Below are positions 55,159-63,147 of a stretch of 64,000 nt of DNA, piece after piece (the stretch's first letter is position 1; each line of letters begins with the position of its first letter). A program made the translations under genes and the position numbers. The stretch is from Mucilaginibacter_A sp050954285 (GTDB lineage Bacteria; Bacteroidota; Bacteroidia; Sphingobacteriales; Sphingobacteriaceae): NCBI GenBank assembly GCA_050954285.1, contig JBPBPL010000018.1, forward strand, positions 62,001-126,000. Direction: 5' to 3'. The notes beneath the pieces are model-generated. The model was not told the origin of the DNA. It did no database searches and saw only the letters and a program-made list of their open reading frames with translations.

Positions 55159-55827
55159 ATGGATACGAGTAATCATCAAATTCACGATACCAGCCACATT
55201 ACTTACGATAGCCTGCTGGAAGGTAATAAAACGTTTGTAGCCAACACTTTAAAAGAAGACGAACAATATTTTGAGAAACTGGCGAACGGACAAAAACCAC
55301 CCATTTTGTGGATTGGCTGCGCCGATAGCCGCGTGCCAGCCAACCAGATTACCAATACCAAACCTGGCGAAATATTTGTTCACCGGAATATTGCCAACAT
55401 GGTGATCCATACTGATATGAATATGCTTTCGGTGCTGGATTATGCTGTTAATGTGTTGGAAGTAAAGCATGTAATAGTTTGTGGCCACTACGGCTGCGGT
55501 GGCGTAACGGCTGCATTAACCAGCAAAACTTACGGTATTATTGATAACTGGCTGCGCCACATTAAGGATGTGTACCGTTTGCACGCTTTTGAGCTGGATT
55601 TGATTAGCGATCCAATACAGCGTGGCAACCGCCTGGTAGAATTTAATGTGATGGAAGGCGTACACAATTTGTGCAAAACATCCATCATTCAAAACGCCTG
55701 GGAAAATGGCAAAACACTGAGCGTGCACGGCTGGGTTTACGAACTGAATACCGGTTTTATCACCGATTTAAAAGTAAGCACCAATTCCAGCAATAATATG
55801 AATGAGGTATTTAAGTTTAATTATTAA
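55159..55827 (+). CDS. Beta-class carbonic anhydrase
   Basis: Interconverts CO2 and bicarbonate. The 222 residues carry the zinc ligands in WIGCADSRVPANQI (Cys, Asp/Arg dyad) and VIVCGHYGCGGVTAAL (His, Cys), with IFVHRNIANMV and SVLDYAVNVL between. The C-terminal SVHGWVYELNTGFITDLKV is usual for the class. No signal peptide, so cytoplasmic. Followed by a strong terminator. Confidence 0.96.
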   Translation: MDTSNHQIHDTSHITYDSLLEGNKTFVANTLKEDEQYFEKLANGQKPPILWIGCADSRVPANQITNTKPGEIFVHRNIANMVIHTDMNMLSVLDYAVNVLEVKHVIVCGHYGCGGVTAALTSKTYGIIDNWLRHIKDVYRLHAFELDLISDPIQRGNRLVEFNVMEGVHNLCKTSIIQNAWENGKTLSVHGWVYELNTGFITDLKVSTNSSNNMNEVFKFNY

Positions 55828-55835
55828 TTTTTTGA

Positions 55836-55867
55836 AAAAGGCTGATTAATTGGAATCAGCCTTTTTA
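55836..55867 (+). terminator. Rho-independent terminator after carbonic anhydrase
   Basis: AAAAAGGCTGATT, a 6-base loop and AATCAGCCTTTTT make a perfect 13-pair stem ending in T's, nine bases beyond the stop codon. Confidence 0.92.
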
Positions 55868-56004
55868 AGTTCTTATTTAATAAAGAATAAAAATTTCTCT
55901 TCAATTTTAGTCCGATAAAAGAAGCATTCGGCAATTTACCCGTTCAATTTTTCGGTTGAAATTTCTGCCATTAATCTATCTTTGATTTTTATTAATTTGA
56001 TCAA

Positions 56005-56787
56005 ATGGATTACAATCTCCTCCAAACCAAACCTTTTTTTATTGTTGGCCCCTGCGTGATGGAAAATCGCGACTTGCTGTTTTTAGTAGCAGAAAAACTG
56101 GTTAATATTCGCGAGAAGCTGGGTGTAACCATCATTTTTAAATCCTCTTTTGATAAGGCCAACCGTACTTCCATTCATTCGTATCGCGGGCCGGGGTTGG
56201 AAAAAGGAATGGAATTGTTACAAGCCGTAAAAGATACTTTTGGTTTGCCGGTAACTACGGATATTCATGAACCTTATCAGGCAAAAATTGCTGCTGAAGT
56301 GGTAGATATTCTGCAAATTCCGGCCTTTCTTTGTCGCCAAACAGATCTGCTGGTGGCCGCTGCTGAGACGGGTAAAATCGTCAACATCAAAAAAGCGCAG
56401 TTTTTATCCGGTCAGGATATGTTTTATCCGGCACAAAAAGTAGCAGAAGCAGGCAATAACCAGGTAATTTTAACGGAACGCGGAAACAGCTTTGGTTATA
56501 ATAACCTGGCCGTTGATTTCCGGAATTTGGATGATATGAAAGCTTTTGGCTATCCGGTTTGCATGGATTGCACGCATTCCATTCAGCGGCCAGGCGGTGC
56601 GGGCGGCAAAACCGGTGGCGACCGCAAATTTGTGCCTTTCATGGCTCGCGCGGCAAAAGCCTTTGGTGCAAACGGTTACTTTATCGAAACACATCCTGAT
56701 CCTGACCAGGCCTTGAGTGACGGCCCAAATATGCTTTATTTAAATAATTTGGAAGGTTTGATCAGCGAACTTATCGATGCAAAATAG
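56005..56787 (+). CDS. kdsA: 3-deoxy-8-phosphooctulonate (KDO-8-P) synthase
   Basis: Condenses phosphoenolpyruvate with arabinose-5-phosphate to KDO-8-P for the LPS core. The 260-residue barrel has KPFFIVGPCVMENRDL, FKSSFDKANRTSIHSYRGPGLEKG, TDIHEPYQ, IPAFLCRQTDLLVAAAETG, VNIKKAQFLSGQDM and DCTHSIQRPGG. The C-terminal FIETHPDPDQALSDGPN is diagnostic. It overlaps kdsD by 11 bases; adjacent kdsA-kdsD supply and use the same sugar phosphate. Confidence 0.97.
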   Translation: MDYNLLQTKPFFIVGPCVMENRDLLFLVAEKLVNIREKLGVTIIFKSSFDKANRTSIHSYRGPGLEKGMELLQAVKDTFGLPVTTDIHEPYQAKIAAEVVDILQIPAFLCRQTDLLVAAAETGKIVNIKKAQFLSGQDMFYPAQKVAEAGNNQVILTERGNSFGYNNLAVDFRNLDDMKAFGYPVCMDCTHSIQRPGGAGGKTGGDRKFVPFMARAAKAFGANGYFIETHPDPDQALSDGPNMLYLNNLEGLISELIDAK

Positions 56788-57724
56788 TAAACTTTCTGTT
56801 GCCAGGCGGGTTTTTCAGGTAGAAATAGAATCGTTACAACAAGTTGCCAGTCAGTTAGATGAACAATTTGACCGGGCAATAGAAATCATTTTAAACGCCA
56901 CCGGAAAAGTGATCGTTTCCGGTATCGGCAAATCCGGCCTGATCGGCAAAAAGATCGTTGCCACACTTTCAAGCACCGGCACGCCTGCTTATTTTTTGCA
57001 TCCGAGCGAAGCTTTTCATGGTGATTTGGGTATTATCAGCAAAGACGATGTGCTTATTTTGATTTCTTTTTCGGGAGAAACCGACGAAGTTTTAAAAGTG
57101 ATTCCGTTCCTGAAATGGCACGAAAACCACTTGATTGCAATCACCGGAAACCCAAATTCTACACTGGCAAAAAACGCAGATTGCTGCCTGAAACTGATGA
57201 TTACGCAGGAAGCTTGCCCGCTGCAATTGGCACCAACTTCTTCCACTACAGCCATGCTGGTTTTGGGCGATGCGCTGGCAATTGCTTTGATGGAAGCCCG
57301 AAATTTTCAGCAGGAAGATTTTGCGCGTTTCCATCCGGGCGGAAGTTTGGGCCGGAAACTGATTACCCGCGTAAAAGATTTGATGCGGACAGATCATTTA
57401 CCCTTTATTAAAGCAGATGCTTCTTTTACCGACCTGATTTTAGCAATGTCTGCCGGGCGTTTGGGTTTGGTCATTGTGGGCGATGAAAATAAGGCAGAAG
57501 GCATTGTTACCGATGGCGATTTGCGGCGCGGACTGGTTCGGTTTCCGGATACATCGCTGATTAAAATTGCAGATATCTTCAACCCAAATCCAATTATTAT
57601 TGCCGAGAATGAATTTATCAGCGAAGCCGAAAACCTGATGAACCGAAAAAAAATTGCCACGATTTTAGTTGGCGATGCCGAAAAAAGTATTGTAAAAGGA
57701 GTATATCAGATTTATAATTCCTGA
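56777..57724 (+). CDS. kdsD: Arabinose-5-phosphate isomerase (KpsF/GutQ)
   Basis: Converts ribulose-5-phosphate to arabinose-5-phosphate for KDO synthesis. The 315 residues consist of a SIS sugar-isomerase domain (GKVIVSGIGKSGLIGKKIVATLSSTGTPAYFLHPSEAFHGDLG, SFSGETDEVL, PTSSTTAMLVLGDALAIAL) and two CBS domains (about 205-260 and 270-315; GIVTDGDLRRGL). It overlaps the preceding kdsA gene. The dispersed word at 57417-57428 encodes DASFT in the first CBS domain. Confidence 0.96.
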   Translation: MQNSKLSVARRVFQVEIESLQQVASQLDEQFDRAIEIILNATGKVIVSGIGKSGLIGKKIVATLSSTGTPAYFLHPSEAFHGDLGIISKDDVLILISFSGETDEVLKVIPFLKWHENHLIAITGNPNSTLAKNADCCLKLMITQEACPLQLAPTSSTTAMLVLGDALAIALMEARNFQQEDFARFHPGGSLGRKLITRVKDLMRTDHLPFIKADASFTDLILAMSAGRLGLVIVGDENKAEGIVTDGDLRRGLVRFPDTSLIKIADIFNPNPIIIAENEFISEAENLMNRKKIATILVGDAEKSIVKGVYQIYNS

Positions 57725-57783
57725 TGGTTTCCTGCCGTTTTTGCTTTCTCGAAAATTAATATATTTGCCATCTTCCTATCAAA

Positions 57784-59106
57784 ATGTCTGGTTTAAACGA
57801 TAAAAAATCTCATTTCATTTACCAAAAACCAGATCAGATCAAAATTGCTGTCATCGGTTTGGGTTACGTTGGCTTGCCATTGGCCGTAGCATTTGCTGTA
57901 AAGTATGAAGTTGTCGGGTTTGATATCAGTGCTAAAAGAATTGACGGACTATTAAGCGGTTTTGATCGTACGCGAGAAGTGGAACCTGCACATTTACAGG
58001 AAGTTTTGGTTCCACGTGGAAAACTTTTGTGTACTTCTAAAACAGAAAAATTAGGTGATTGTAATGTGTTTATTGTGGCCGTACCAACGCCAACAGACAA
58101 GCACAACCGTCCGGATTTAAGGTTGATAAAAGAAGCAAGCGTTCTGGTTGGCAAAACTTTGAAAAAAGGCGATCTGGTGATTTATGAATCCACTGTTTAT
58201 CCCGGCGTAACTGAGGATGAATGTGTACCGGTTTTGGAAGCAACCTCTGGCTTAACTTTTAACCAGGATTTTTTCGCCGGATATTCTCCAGAGCGTATTA
58301 ATCCCGGCGATAAAGAGCATACTTTAATCAATATTAAAAAAATAACTTCCGGTTCTACGCCCGAAGCGGCAGCTTTTGTAAACGAAATATATCTGTCGAT
58401 TGTGCTGGCCGGAACGCATTTGGCACCAAGCATCCGGGTGGCAGAAGCTGCAAAAGTGATTGAAAATTCGCAGCGCGACATTAATATTGCTTTTGTAAAT
58501 GAGCTGGCTAAAATTTTCAATCTGATGGGCATCGATACTGGCGAAGTTTTAGAAGCCGCCAGTACCAAATGGAATTTCCTGAATTTCAAACCCGGTTTGG
58601 TTGGCGGCCATTGCACGGGAATCGATCCGTATTATCTGGCGCAAAAAGCGCAGGAAGTTGGTTATCATCCGGAAATTATTTTGGCCGGCCGCCGCTTAAA
58701 TGATGGCATGGGCGCTTACATTGCGCTGGAAGTGATTAAGCTGATGGTTAAGAGAGATATTCTAGTTAAACGAGCTAAAGTTTTAATTTTAGGTTTTACT
58801 TTTAAGGAGAATTGTCCGGATGTGCGCAATACGCGTGTAATCGATATCATCCGTGTTTTTAGAGAATTTGAAACTGATTTAACGGTTTATGATCCTTGGG
58901 CCGATCCGGAAGAAGTGAATCAGGAATATGGTTTTGCAACTTTTAATCAGCCCGAACAATTAAAAAATAATTACGATGCGATTGTACTTTCTGTAGCGCA
59001 TCAGGAATTCCGAGAACTGAATTTGGAGCTTTTAAAAAGCCAGCGCGCCATAATTTATGATGTAAAAGGAGTATTGCCTGCTGGTCTGGCTGACGGCCGA
59101 TTGTAA
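57784..59106 (+). CDS. Nucleotide-sugar dehydrogenase (TviB/WbpO type)
   Basis: Oxidises the C6 of a UDP-hexose(amine) to the uronic acid with two NAD+. The 440 residues show AVIGLGYVGLPLAVAFA (dinucleotide motif), STVYPGVTED, FAGYSPERINPGDKEHT, the central dimerisation helix AKVIENSQRDINIAFVNELAKIF and the catalytic Cys in GLVGGHCTGIDPYYLAQKA with GYHPEIILAGRRLNDGMG. This form resembles UDP-GalNAc/GlcNAc dehydrogenases of capsule clusters. It lies 59 bases after kdsD and 74 bases before an epimerase gene, pointing to surface polysaccharide synthesis. Confidence 0.92.
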   Translation: MSGLNDKKSHFIYQKPDQIKIAVIGLGYVGLPLAVAFAVKYEVVGFDISAKRIDGLLSGFDRTREVEPAHLQEVLVPRGKLLCTSKTEKLGDCNVFIVAVPTPTDKHNRPDLRLIKEASVLVGKTLKKGDLVIYESTVYPGVTEDECVPVLEATSGLTFNQDFFAGYSPERINPGDKEHTLINIKKITSGSTPEAAAFVNEIYLSIVLAGTHLAPSIRVAEAAKVIENSQRDINIAFVNELAKIFNLMGIDTGEVLEAASTKWNFLNFKPGLVGGHCTGIDPYYLAQKAQEVGYHPEIILAGRRLNDGMGAYIALEVIKLMVKRDILVKRAKVLILGFTFKENCPDVRNTRVIDIIRVFREFETDLTVYDPWADPEEVNQEYGFATFNQPEQLKNNYDAIVLSVAHQEFRELNLELLKSQRAIIYDVKGVLPAGLADGRL

Positions 59107-59179
59107 ATTTACGTTTGCTCCTGCATTTTTCTGAAACCTTTTGATTTTAAATTCATACAAAACAGCTGAAAGATTATAT

Positions 59180-60235
59180 ATGAAAAAATTATTGGTAACC
59201 GGTTCCTCCGGCTTGATCGGTTCAGAAGTTTGTATTCATTTCGCTGATTTAGGCTGGGAAATCCACGGTATCGACAACAACCAGCGCGCTGTTTTTTTTG
59301 GTGTGAATGGAGATACGCGCTGGAATGAAAGCCGTTTAAAATCTCGCATAAAAACTTTTTTTCATCATGAACTGGATATTCGAGATCGAAATGGCGTGAT
59401 TGATCTGATCCAAACGATTAAACCTGATGCCATTGTTCACACGGCTGCGCAACCAAGCCATGATCGGGCGGCGGATATTCCGTTTGATGATTTCGATACG
59501 AATGCTGTCGGCACGTTCAATTTGCTGGAAGCTACGCGGAGATACAGTACCGAAATTCCGTTCGTACACATGTCTACCAATAAAGTTTATGGTGATGCGC
59601 CAAACGAAATTGAAATGGTGGAGCTGGAGAAACGCTGGGATTATGCCGATCCGAGTTTTGAACATGGAATTGCTGAAAATTTTCGCATCGATCAAACCAA
59701 ACATTCGCTTTTTGGTGCTTCTAAAGTTTCTGCTGATATTTCTGTACAGGAATATGGCCGCTATTTTAATATGCCAACAGCCTGTTTACGAGGTGGTTGC
59801 CTCACCGGTCCAAACCATACCGGGGTAGAATTGCATGGATTTTTGAGTTACCTGATCAAATGTAACCTTGAAGAGAAGCCTTATACCGTTTTTGGTTATA
59901 AAGGGAAGCAGGTGCGCGATAACATTCACTCTTACGATGTGGCGCGTTTTATTGAAGAATTTATCAAAGCGCCGCGCATAGCAGAAGTGTATAATTTGGG
60001 CGGCGGAAAAGATAATACTTGTTCGATTTGGGAAGCTTTTGACATCATTTCCAACATCAGTGGGAAAGAGATGAAATACAGTTATAGCGAAACCAACCGC
60101 ATCGGCGACCATATTTGCTATTATAGTGATTTGCGGAAAATGAAAACGCATTATCCCAACTGGCAGATTACTAAGCCGTTGGAAACCGTTTTTCAGGAAA
60201 TTTATCAATCCTGGATTGAGCGGAACAAGCATTAA
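59180..60235 (+). CDS. NAD-dependent epimerase (CDP-paratose 2-epimerase-like), YxxxK Tyr replaced by Phe
   Basis: 351 residues from the ATG at 59180 (MKKLLVTGSSGLIGSEVC); a start at 59141 adds a non-conserved tail and is less likely. It is an extended short-chain dehydrogenase with VTGSSGLIGSEV, PDAIVHTAAQPSHDRA, VHMSTNKVYGDAPN, then HSLFGASKVSADISVQEYGR. The last motif is where a catalytic Y-x-x-x-K normally lies; here it reads F-G-A-S-K. The rest (LRGGCLTGPNHTGVELHG, GKQVRDNIHSYDVARF, YNLGGG) is intact and, to my recollection, shared by a branch of homologues, so the Phe may be conserved there. It probably works on a nucleotide sugar with the neighbouring dehydrogenase. Confidence 0.85.
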   Translation: MKKLLVTGSSGLIGSEVCIHFADLGWEIHGIDNNQRAVFFGVNGDTRWNESRLKSRIKTFFHHELDIRDRNGVIDLIQTIKPDAIVHTAAQPSHDRAADIPFDDFDTNAVGTFNLLEATRRYSTEIPFVHMSTNKVYGDAPNEIEMVELEKRWDYADPSFEHGIAENFRIDQTKHSLFGASKVSADISVQEYGRYFNMPTACLRGGCLTGPNHTGVELHGFLSYLIKCNLEEKPYTVFGYKGKQVRDNIHSYDVARFIEEFIKAPRIAEVYNLGGGKDNTCSIWEAFDIISNISGKEMKYSYSETNRIGDHICYYSDLRKMKTHYPNWQITKPLETVFQEIYQSWIERNKH

Positions 60236-60338
60236 GAAACACGTGATGCTTCTTTTATCAACAAAAAAATGGTTTATCCGTTACATGCTTGAACTTTAAA
60301 AAGGATGGTTCTCCTTTAAAAATCAACCTGAAATAATT

Positions 60339-60833
60339 ATGAAAAAAATAGTATTAAAAACAGTAGCTGTACTGATGATTGCAGTAGCTTTTTCTGCTTG
60401 TTCAGCCCTGAAAGGCGGTTCAAACACCATTTCCCGCGGAAAAGTTTCCGGTAATTGGGGAATCACCAATGTAACTTTAGAAGGTTTGCTGGATGGCAGT
60501 GTACAATCGGCTTTCAATACGGCGCCGTACAAATGTTTTGAAAACAGCATCTGGAAGCTGACCAATAGCGGCAACGGTTCTTTTACCATCAATAATCCAG
60601 GTACGGGTTGCCCGGTTGGTACATCTCAAAATATTTACTGGTCGTTTTCTACCGGTGCCAGCGGACCAGAATTTCAGTTTAAAAAGCTATACGATAAAGA
60701 TAAACCCAAAAACGTAGAAGAAGGTTATCGTTTATTAGTTACCGCGCAAACCGGAAACACCATGACTATGAAATCTCCGGTACAATATGGTGGTAAAACG
60801 GGTTATGTAGTTTATAACTTCGCGAAGCAATAA
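60339..60833 (+). CDS. Lipocalin-like lipoprotein
   Basis: 164-residue lipoprotein with signal ending AFSAC (lipobox Cys21). The body, starting SGNWGITNVTLEG, resembles the lipocalin-like family of Bacteroidota: W in the N-terminal G-x-W motif, NSIWKLTNSGNGSF, QNIYWSFSTG, YRLLVTAQTGNTMTMKSP and a final VYNF strand. It may bind a small hydrophobic ligand at the cell envelope. The upstream leader contains a near-copy of the dispersed word at 60351. A hairpin terminator follows. Confidence 0.85.
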   Translation: MKKIVLKTVAVLMIAVAFSACSALKGGSNTISRGKVSGNWGITNVTLEGLLDGSVQSAFNTAPYKCFENSIWKLTNSGNGSFTINNPGTGCPVGTSQNIYWSFSTGASGPEFQFKKLYDKDKPKNVEEGYRLLVTAQTGNTMTMKSPVQYGGKTGYVVYNFAKQ

Positions 60834-60853
60834 ACTTATTTTCAAATGTTTAT

Positions 60854-60893
60854 AAGTGATACTGTTTTTATGCCGATAAAAACAGTATCACTT
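60854..60893. terminator. Hairpin of paired dispersed words between convergent genes
   Basis: AAGTGATACTGTTTTTAT and ATAAAAACAGTATCACTT are exact 18-base complements with a GCCG loop, followed by TTTTATT. Both arms hold exact copies of the word. It lies between the lipocalin gene and the convergent TonB receptor gene and ends both. The same TTTTTAT-GCCG-ATAAAAA core is used at 23181-23198. Confidence 0.9.
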
Positions 60894-60899
60894 TTTTAT

Positions 60900-62960
60900 T
60901 TAGAATTGAACGTGAACACCAGCAAACCAGTTACGCAAAGGTGCCGCATTATAATAGCGCAAACCGACTGCGTTCAGGTCGTTTCCCAAACTATAATGCT
61001 GATTTAAAAGGTTATCAATTCCTGCAAAAATATTTAGGTTTGTTTTTTTGCTAAGATTTTTATTCCAGCCAACTTTGGTTTGGACAAGATGATAAGCTTT
61101 TGCAAAAGCCGTGTTGCCATCATCAAGAGGAAGGCGCGAAGTATAATTATGCTGCAAAAAGAAGTAGAACCGGGCCGGAAAAATCGCATTCAGCTGGCTT
61201 ACCGAAACCGTTGCCGGAACGCCAGTAAGTTTATTGCCCGAATAATTTGCACTTGCATTATAATAATCACGGAAACGGAACCTGCTTAAAGTAAGGCTAT
61301 TATTAACTGATAGACTTCTAAAAAAATCATTTGAATTAACTGGGATGATTTGGAAACTTGCCGAAGTTTCTATTCCGGCCTGGTTTGTTCCGCCGGCGTT
61401 CAAATAGTATTCTGTTCCGTCATCGTTCAAGCGGCGCACAATCGCATTGTTTAAGCGATAATAGAAAAGCGAAGCATCCAGGTTAAAACGTGCATTGGTG
61501 CTTTGTTTTCGCAAACCAATTTCATAATTCCAGCCTTTTTCAGCCTGCAAATTAGTGTTGATAATATGGCTTGTTGGCCTAACTTCTGCCGTAGCGGGTG
61601 TGGAATAACCACGACTAACAGTTGCACGCCAGGCAAAATCATCAGTTACCTGGTAGGAAAGGGCAACGCGCGGCATCAGCACCGGTTTAAAACGGTTGTC
61701 TCCGGCAGCAGTGCTCACATCCGTAAAATCGTACTGGTAGTTATTTAAACTTAATGCAGCTTCTGCATGTATTTTTTTGAATATTGTAGAAGCAAAACGC
61801 GTAAAATAAGATGATTGTTTAGTGAGGATATTGCTGGCTGTCTGCACATTACCGCGTTCGCCTTTATTGTTGTCATAATCGATGATATTAGATCGGGTCT
61901 GCTGTATTTCTGTGCCTAAATCCAGGTTCCAGTTCCAGTTATCAGCTGGTTTCTGGCTGCTGCTCAATTCAAAATAAGTGCGCAAACCAATTGTATTTTC
62001 CAGTCGCACTTCTTCATTGGTAATAAAGGGATTATCGAAATTAGTGTGCATTCCGTAAATTGCAAACACATGTTTCAAGTTGGGCAGATAATAAGTTTCG
62101 TTGGAAACTCCGCCGAAAAGCGTTTTATTGTACACGGTTGCATGCTGCTCAACCGCTCCGGGAAGTGTTGCGGTTGCAGGCCGGGCTGATTTTGGATTGG
62201 CAAGATATTGCGCCAGCGTTAAGCCACCAGGCGTTTGGTAATCCAGATCAGAATAAAAAAAGAGCGCCTTCAATTGTCCGTTTGGAGCATACGTCCAGCT
62301 ATCGGCAGCCTGGATAAATTTTCGGTCCAAAGCACTGTTTTGCCGGTAACCATCAGATTGCTGCCAGCTTTGGTTAATGTTGAGCTGGTTATTTTTCGAT
62401 ACTTCTTTTACCGCTATATTTTCGTGATAGCTGTTGTACGAACCGGCATCAAAACCAACAGAAGCTGTACTTTGCTGCTGCCGGTTGCCAAAAGGATCAA
62501 TCAAAACCACACCGTTGGAATTGGCGCCATACAAACTGCCGTCCGGGCCGCGTAGAATGGTAATATTTTGGATCGAATTCAGATCCAGCAAATTCAGATA
62601 GGTGTTTCCGCCCGCGTCCGTCAGCGGAAATTCATCCATATAAATCTTCACATTTCTCACCCCAAACGGCGAACGCAGCAAACTACCACGGATAGACAAG
62701 CGGTAACTTCCAGGAGAACGTTCTTCCATCCGAACGCCGGGAATGGTGTTTACGGCCGGAACCAGCGAGAAATTTGGCTGCATCTGGAGCTGTTGAAAAT
62801 CAATCGTACCAATAGCCGCCGGAATAGTAAGCAATGGTTGCTGTGAAAGATAGGCTTTGATAACCACTTCAGGAAGCTTTTTTAAACTGTCGGTTTGCTG
62901 CGCAAAAATCAGTTGATGAGTAAACGCACCGATTAAAAAAAGTATAAATTTTTTATTCAT
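60900..62960 (-). CDS. TonB-dependent outer-membrane receptor
   Basis: 686-residue outer-membrane importer. Signal peptide 1-20 ends IFAQ. The N-terminal plug has LKKLPEVVIKAYLSQQPLL (TonB-box-like region), FSLVPAVNTIPGVRMEERSPGSYRLSIRGS and SIQNITILRGPDGSLYGANSNGVVLI. The barrel includes PRVALSYQVTDDFAWRATVSRGYSTPATAEV and INTNLQAEKGWNYEIGLR. The C-terminal end is LRNWFAGVHVQF. The arrangement resembles siderophore or cobalamin receptors (FecA-like), with no carboxypeptidase-like extension. Ligand unknown. The dispersed word at 62399-62410 encodes VKEVS. Confidence 0.93.
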   Translation of the reverse strand: MNKKFILFLIGAFTHQLIFAQQTDSLKKLPEVVIKAYLSQQPLLTIPAAIGTIDFQQLQMQPNFSLVPAVNTIPGVRMEERSPGSYRLSIRGSLLRSPFGVRNVKIYMDEFPLTDAGGNTYLNLLDLNSIQNITILRGPDGSLYGANSNGVVLIDPFGNRQQQSTASVGFDAGSYNSYHENIAVKEVSKNNQLNINQSWQQSDGYRQNSALDRKFIQAADSWTYAPNGQLKALFFYSDLDYQTPGGLTLAQYLANPKSARPATATLPGAVEQHATVYNKTLFGGVSNETYYLPNLKHVFAIYGMHTNFDNPFITNEEVRLENTIGLRTYFELSSSQKPADNWNWNLDLGTEIQQTRSNIIDYDNNKGERGNVQTASNILTKQSSYFTRFASTIFKKIHAEAALSLNNYQYDFTDVSTAAGDNRFKPVLMPRVALSYQVTDDFAWRATVSRGYSTPATAEVRPTSHIINTNLQAEKGWNYEIGLRKQSTNARFNLDASLFYYRLNNAIVRRLNDDGTEYYLNAGGTNQAGIETSASFQIIPVNSNDFFRSLSVNNSLTLSRFRFRDYYNASANYSGNKLTGVPATVSVSQLNAIFPARFYFFLQHNYTSRLPLDDGNTAFAKAYHLVQTKVGWNKNLSKKTNLNIFAGIDNLLNQHYSLGNDLNAVGLRYYNAAPLRNWFAGVHVQF

Positions 62961-63147
62961 AAACAGGTAGAAGATGATTGGTTGTCAAGCTGAATCATCT
63001 GTAAAGATGCAGGAATATATCAAGGCGTAAATCTACCTAAATGCTTCTTTTATGCCATCAATTTTGTTGAAGAGCGGAACATAATCTTGGGTTAATTCAA
63101 TCAAAAACATTAAAAAGAAGTTTACAGAAAAACATTTTAAGCGTAGG

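Larger units (their letters stand above)
925..63052. repeat. Dispersed 12-base word TAAAA(GA/AC)AG(Y)AT, about 51 copies
   Basis: Copies of TAAAA-GA-AG-(C/T)-AT (30) or TAAAA-AC-AG-(C/T)-AT (21), mostly preceded by GA. Plus-orientation starts: 925, 1319, 3989, 5683, 6753, 7618, 8724, 9267, 12984, 23193, 24099, 25359, 32990, 34385, 35709, 36905, 36991, 40906, 42139, 43797, 47233, 53055, 53134, 55916, 60877. Minus-orientation starts: 1366, 8988, 10606, 20036, 20139, 24044, 29383, 30938, 32958, 34552, 37720, 38512, 38988, 39840, 44113, 45531, 46199, 47201, 49620, 49691, 52198, 57417, 60246, 60859, 62399, 63041. About 31 are intergenic or overlap gene ends; the rest lie in unrelated coding sequence. 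Counts were made by eye and may miss or misplace a few. Confidence 0.9.

Noticed and set aside
59141..59179. Upstream ATG of the epimerase gene
   Set aside because: It adds 13 residues that do not resemble the family start; the ATG at 59180 gives the standard nucleotide-binding N-terminus directly.
925..63052. The dispersed word as a Chi or KOPS-type polarity signal
   Set aside because: Copies are nearly equal on both strands and change orientation from one to the next, and inverted pairs are common. Chi and KOPS words are strand-biased along a replichore.
925..63052. The dispersed word as a promoter element
   Set aside because: Many copies lie inside coding sequence or after stop codons, and it does not match the Bacteroidota -33/-7 pattern (TTTG ... 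TAnnTTTG).
925..63052. The word as part of a CRISPR array or mobile element
   Set aside because: Copies are not evenly spaced, have no longer shared flank beyond two or three bases, and are not associated with cas or transposase genes.
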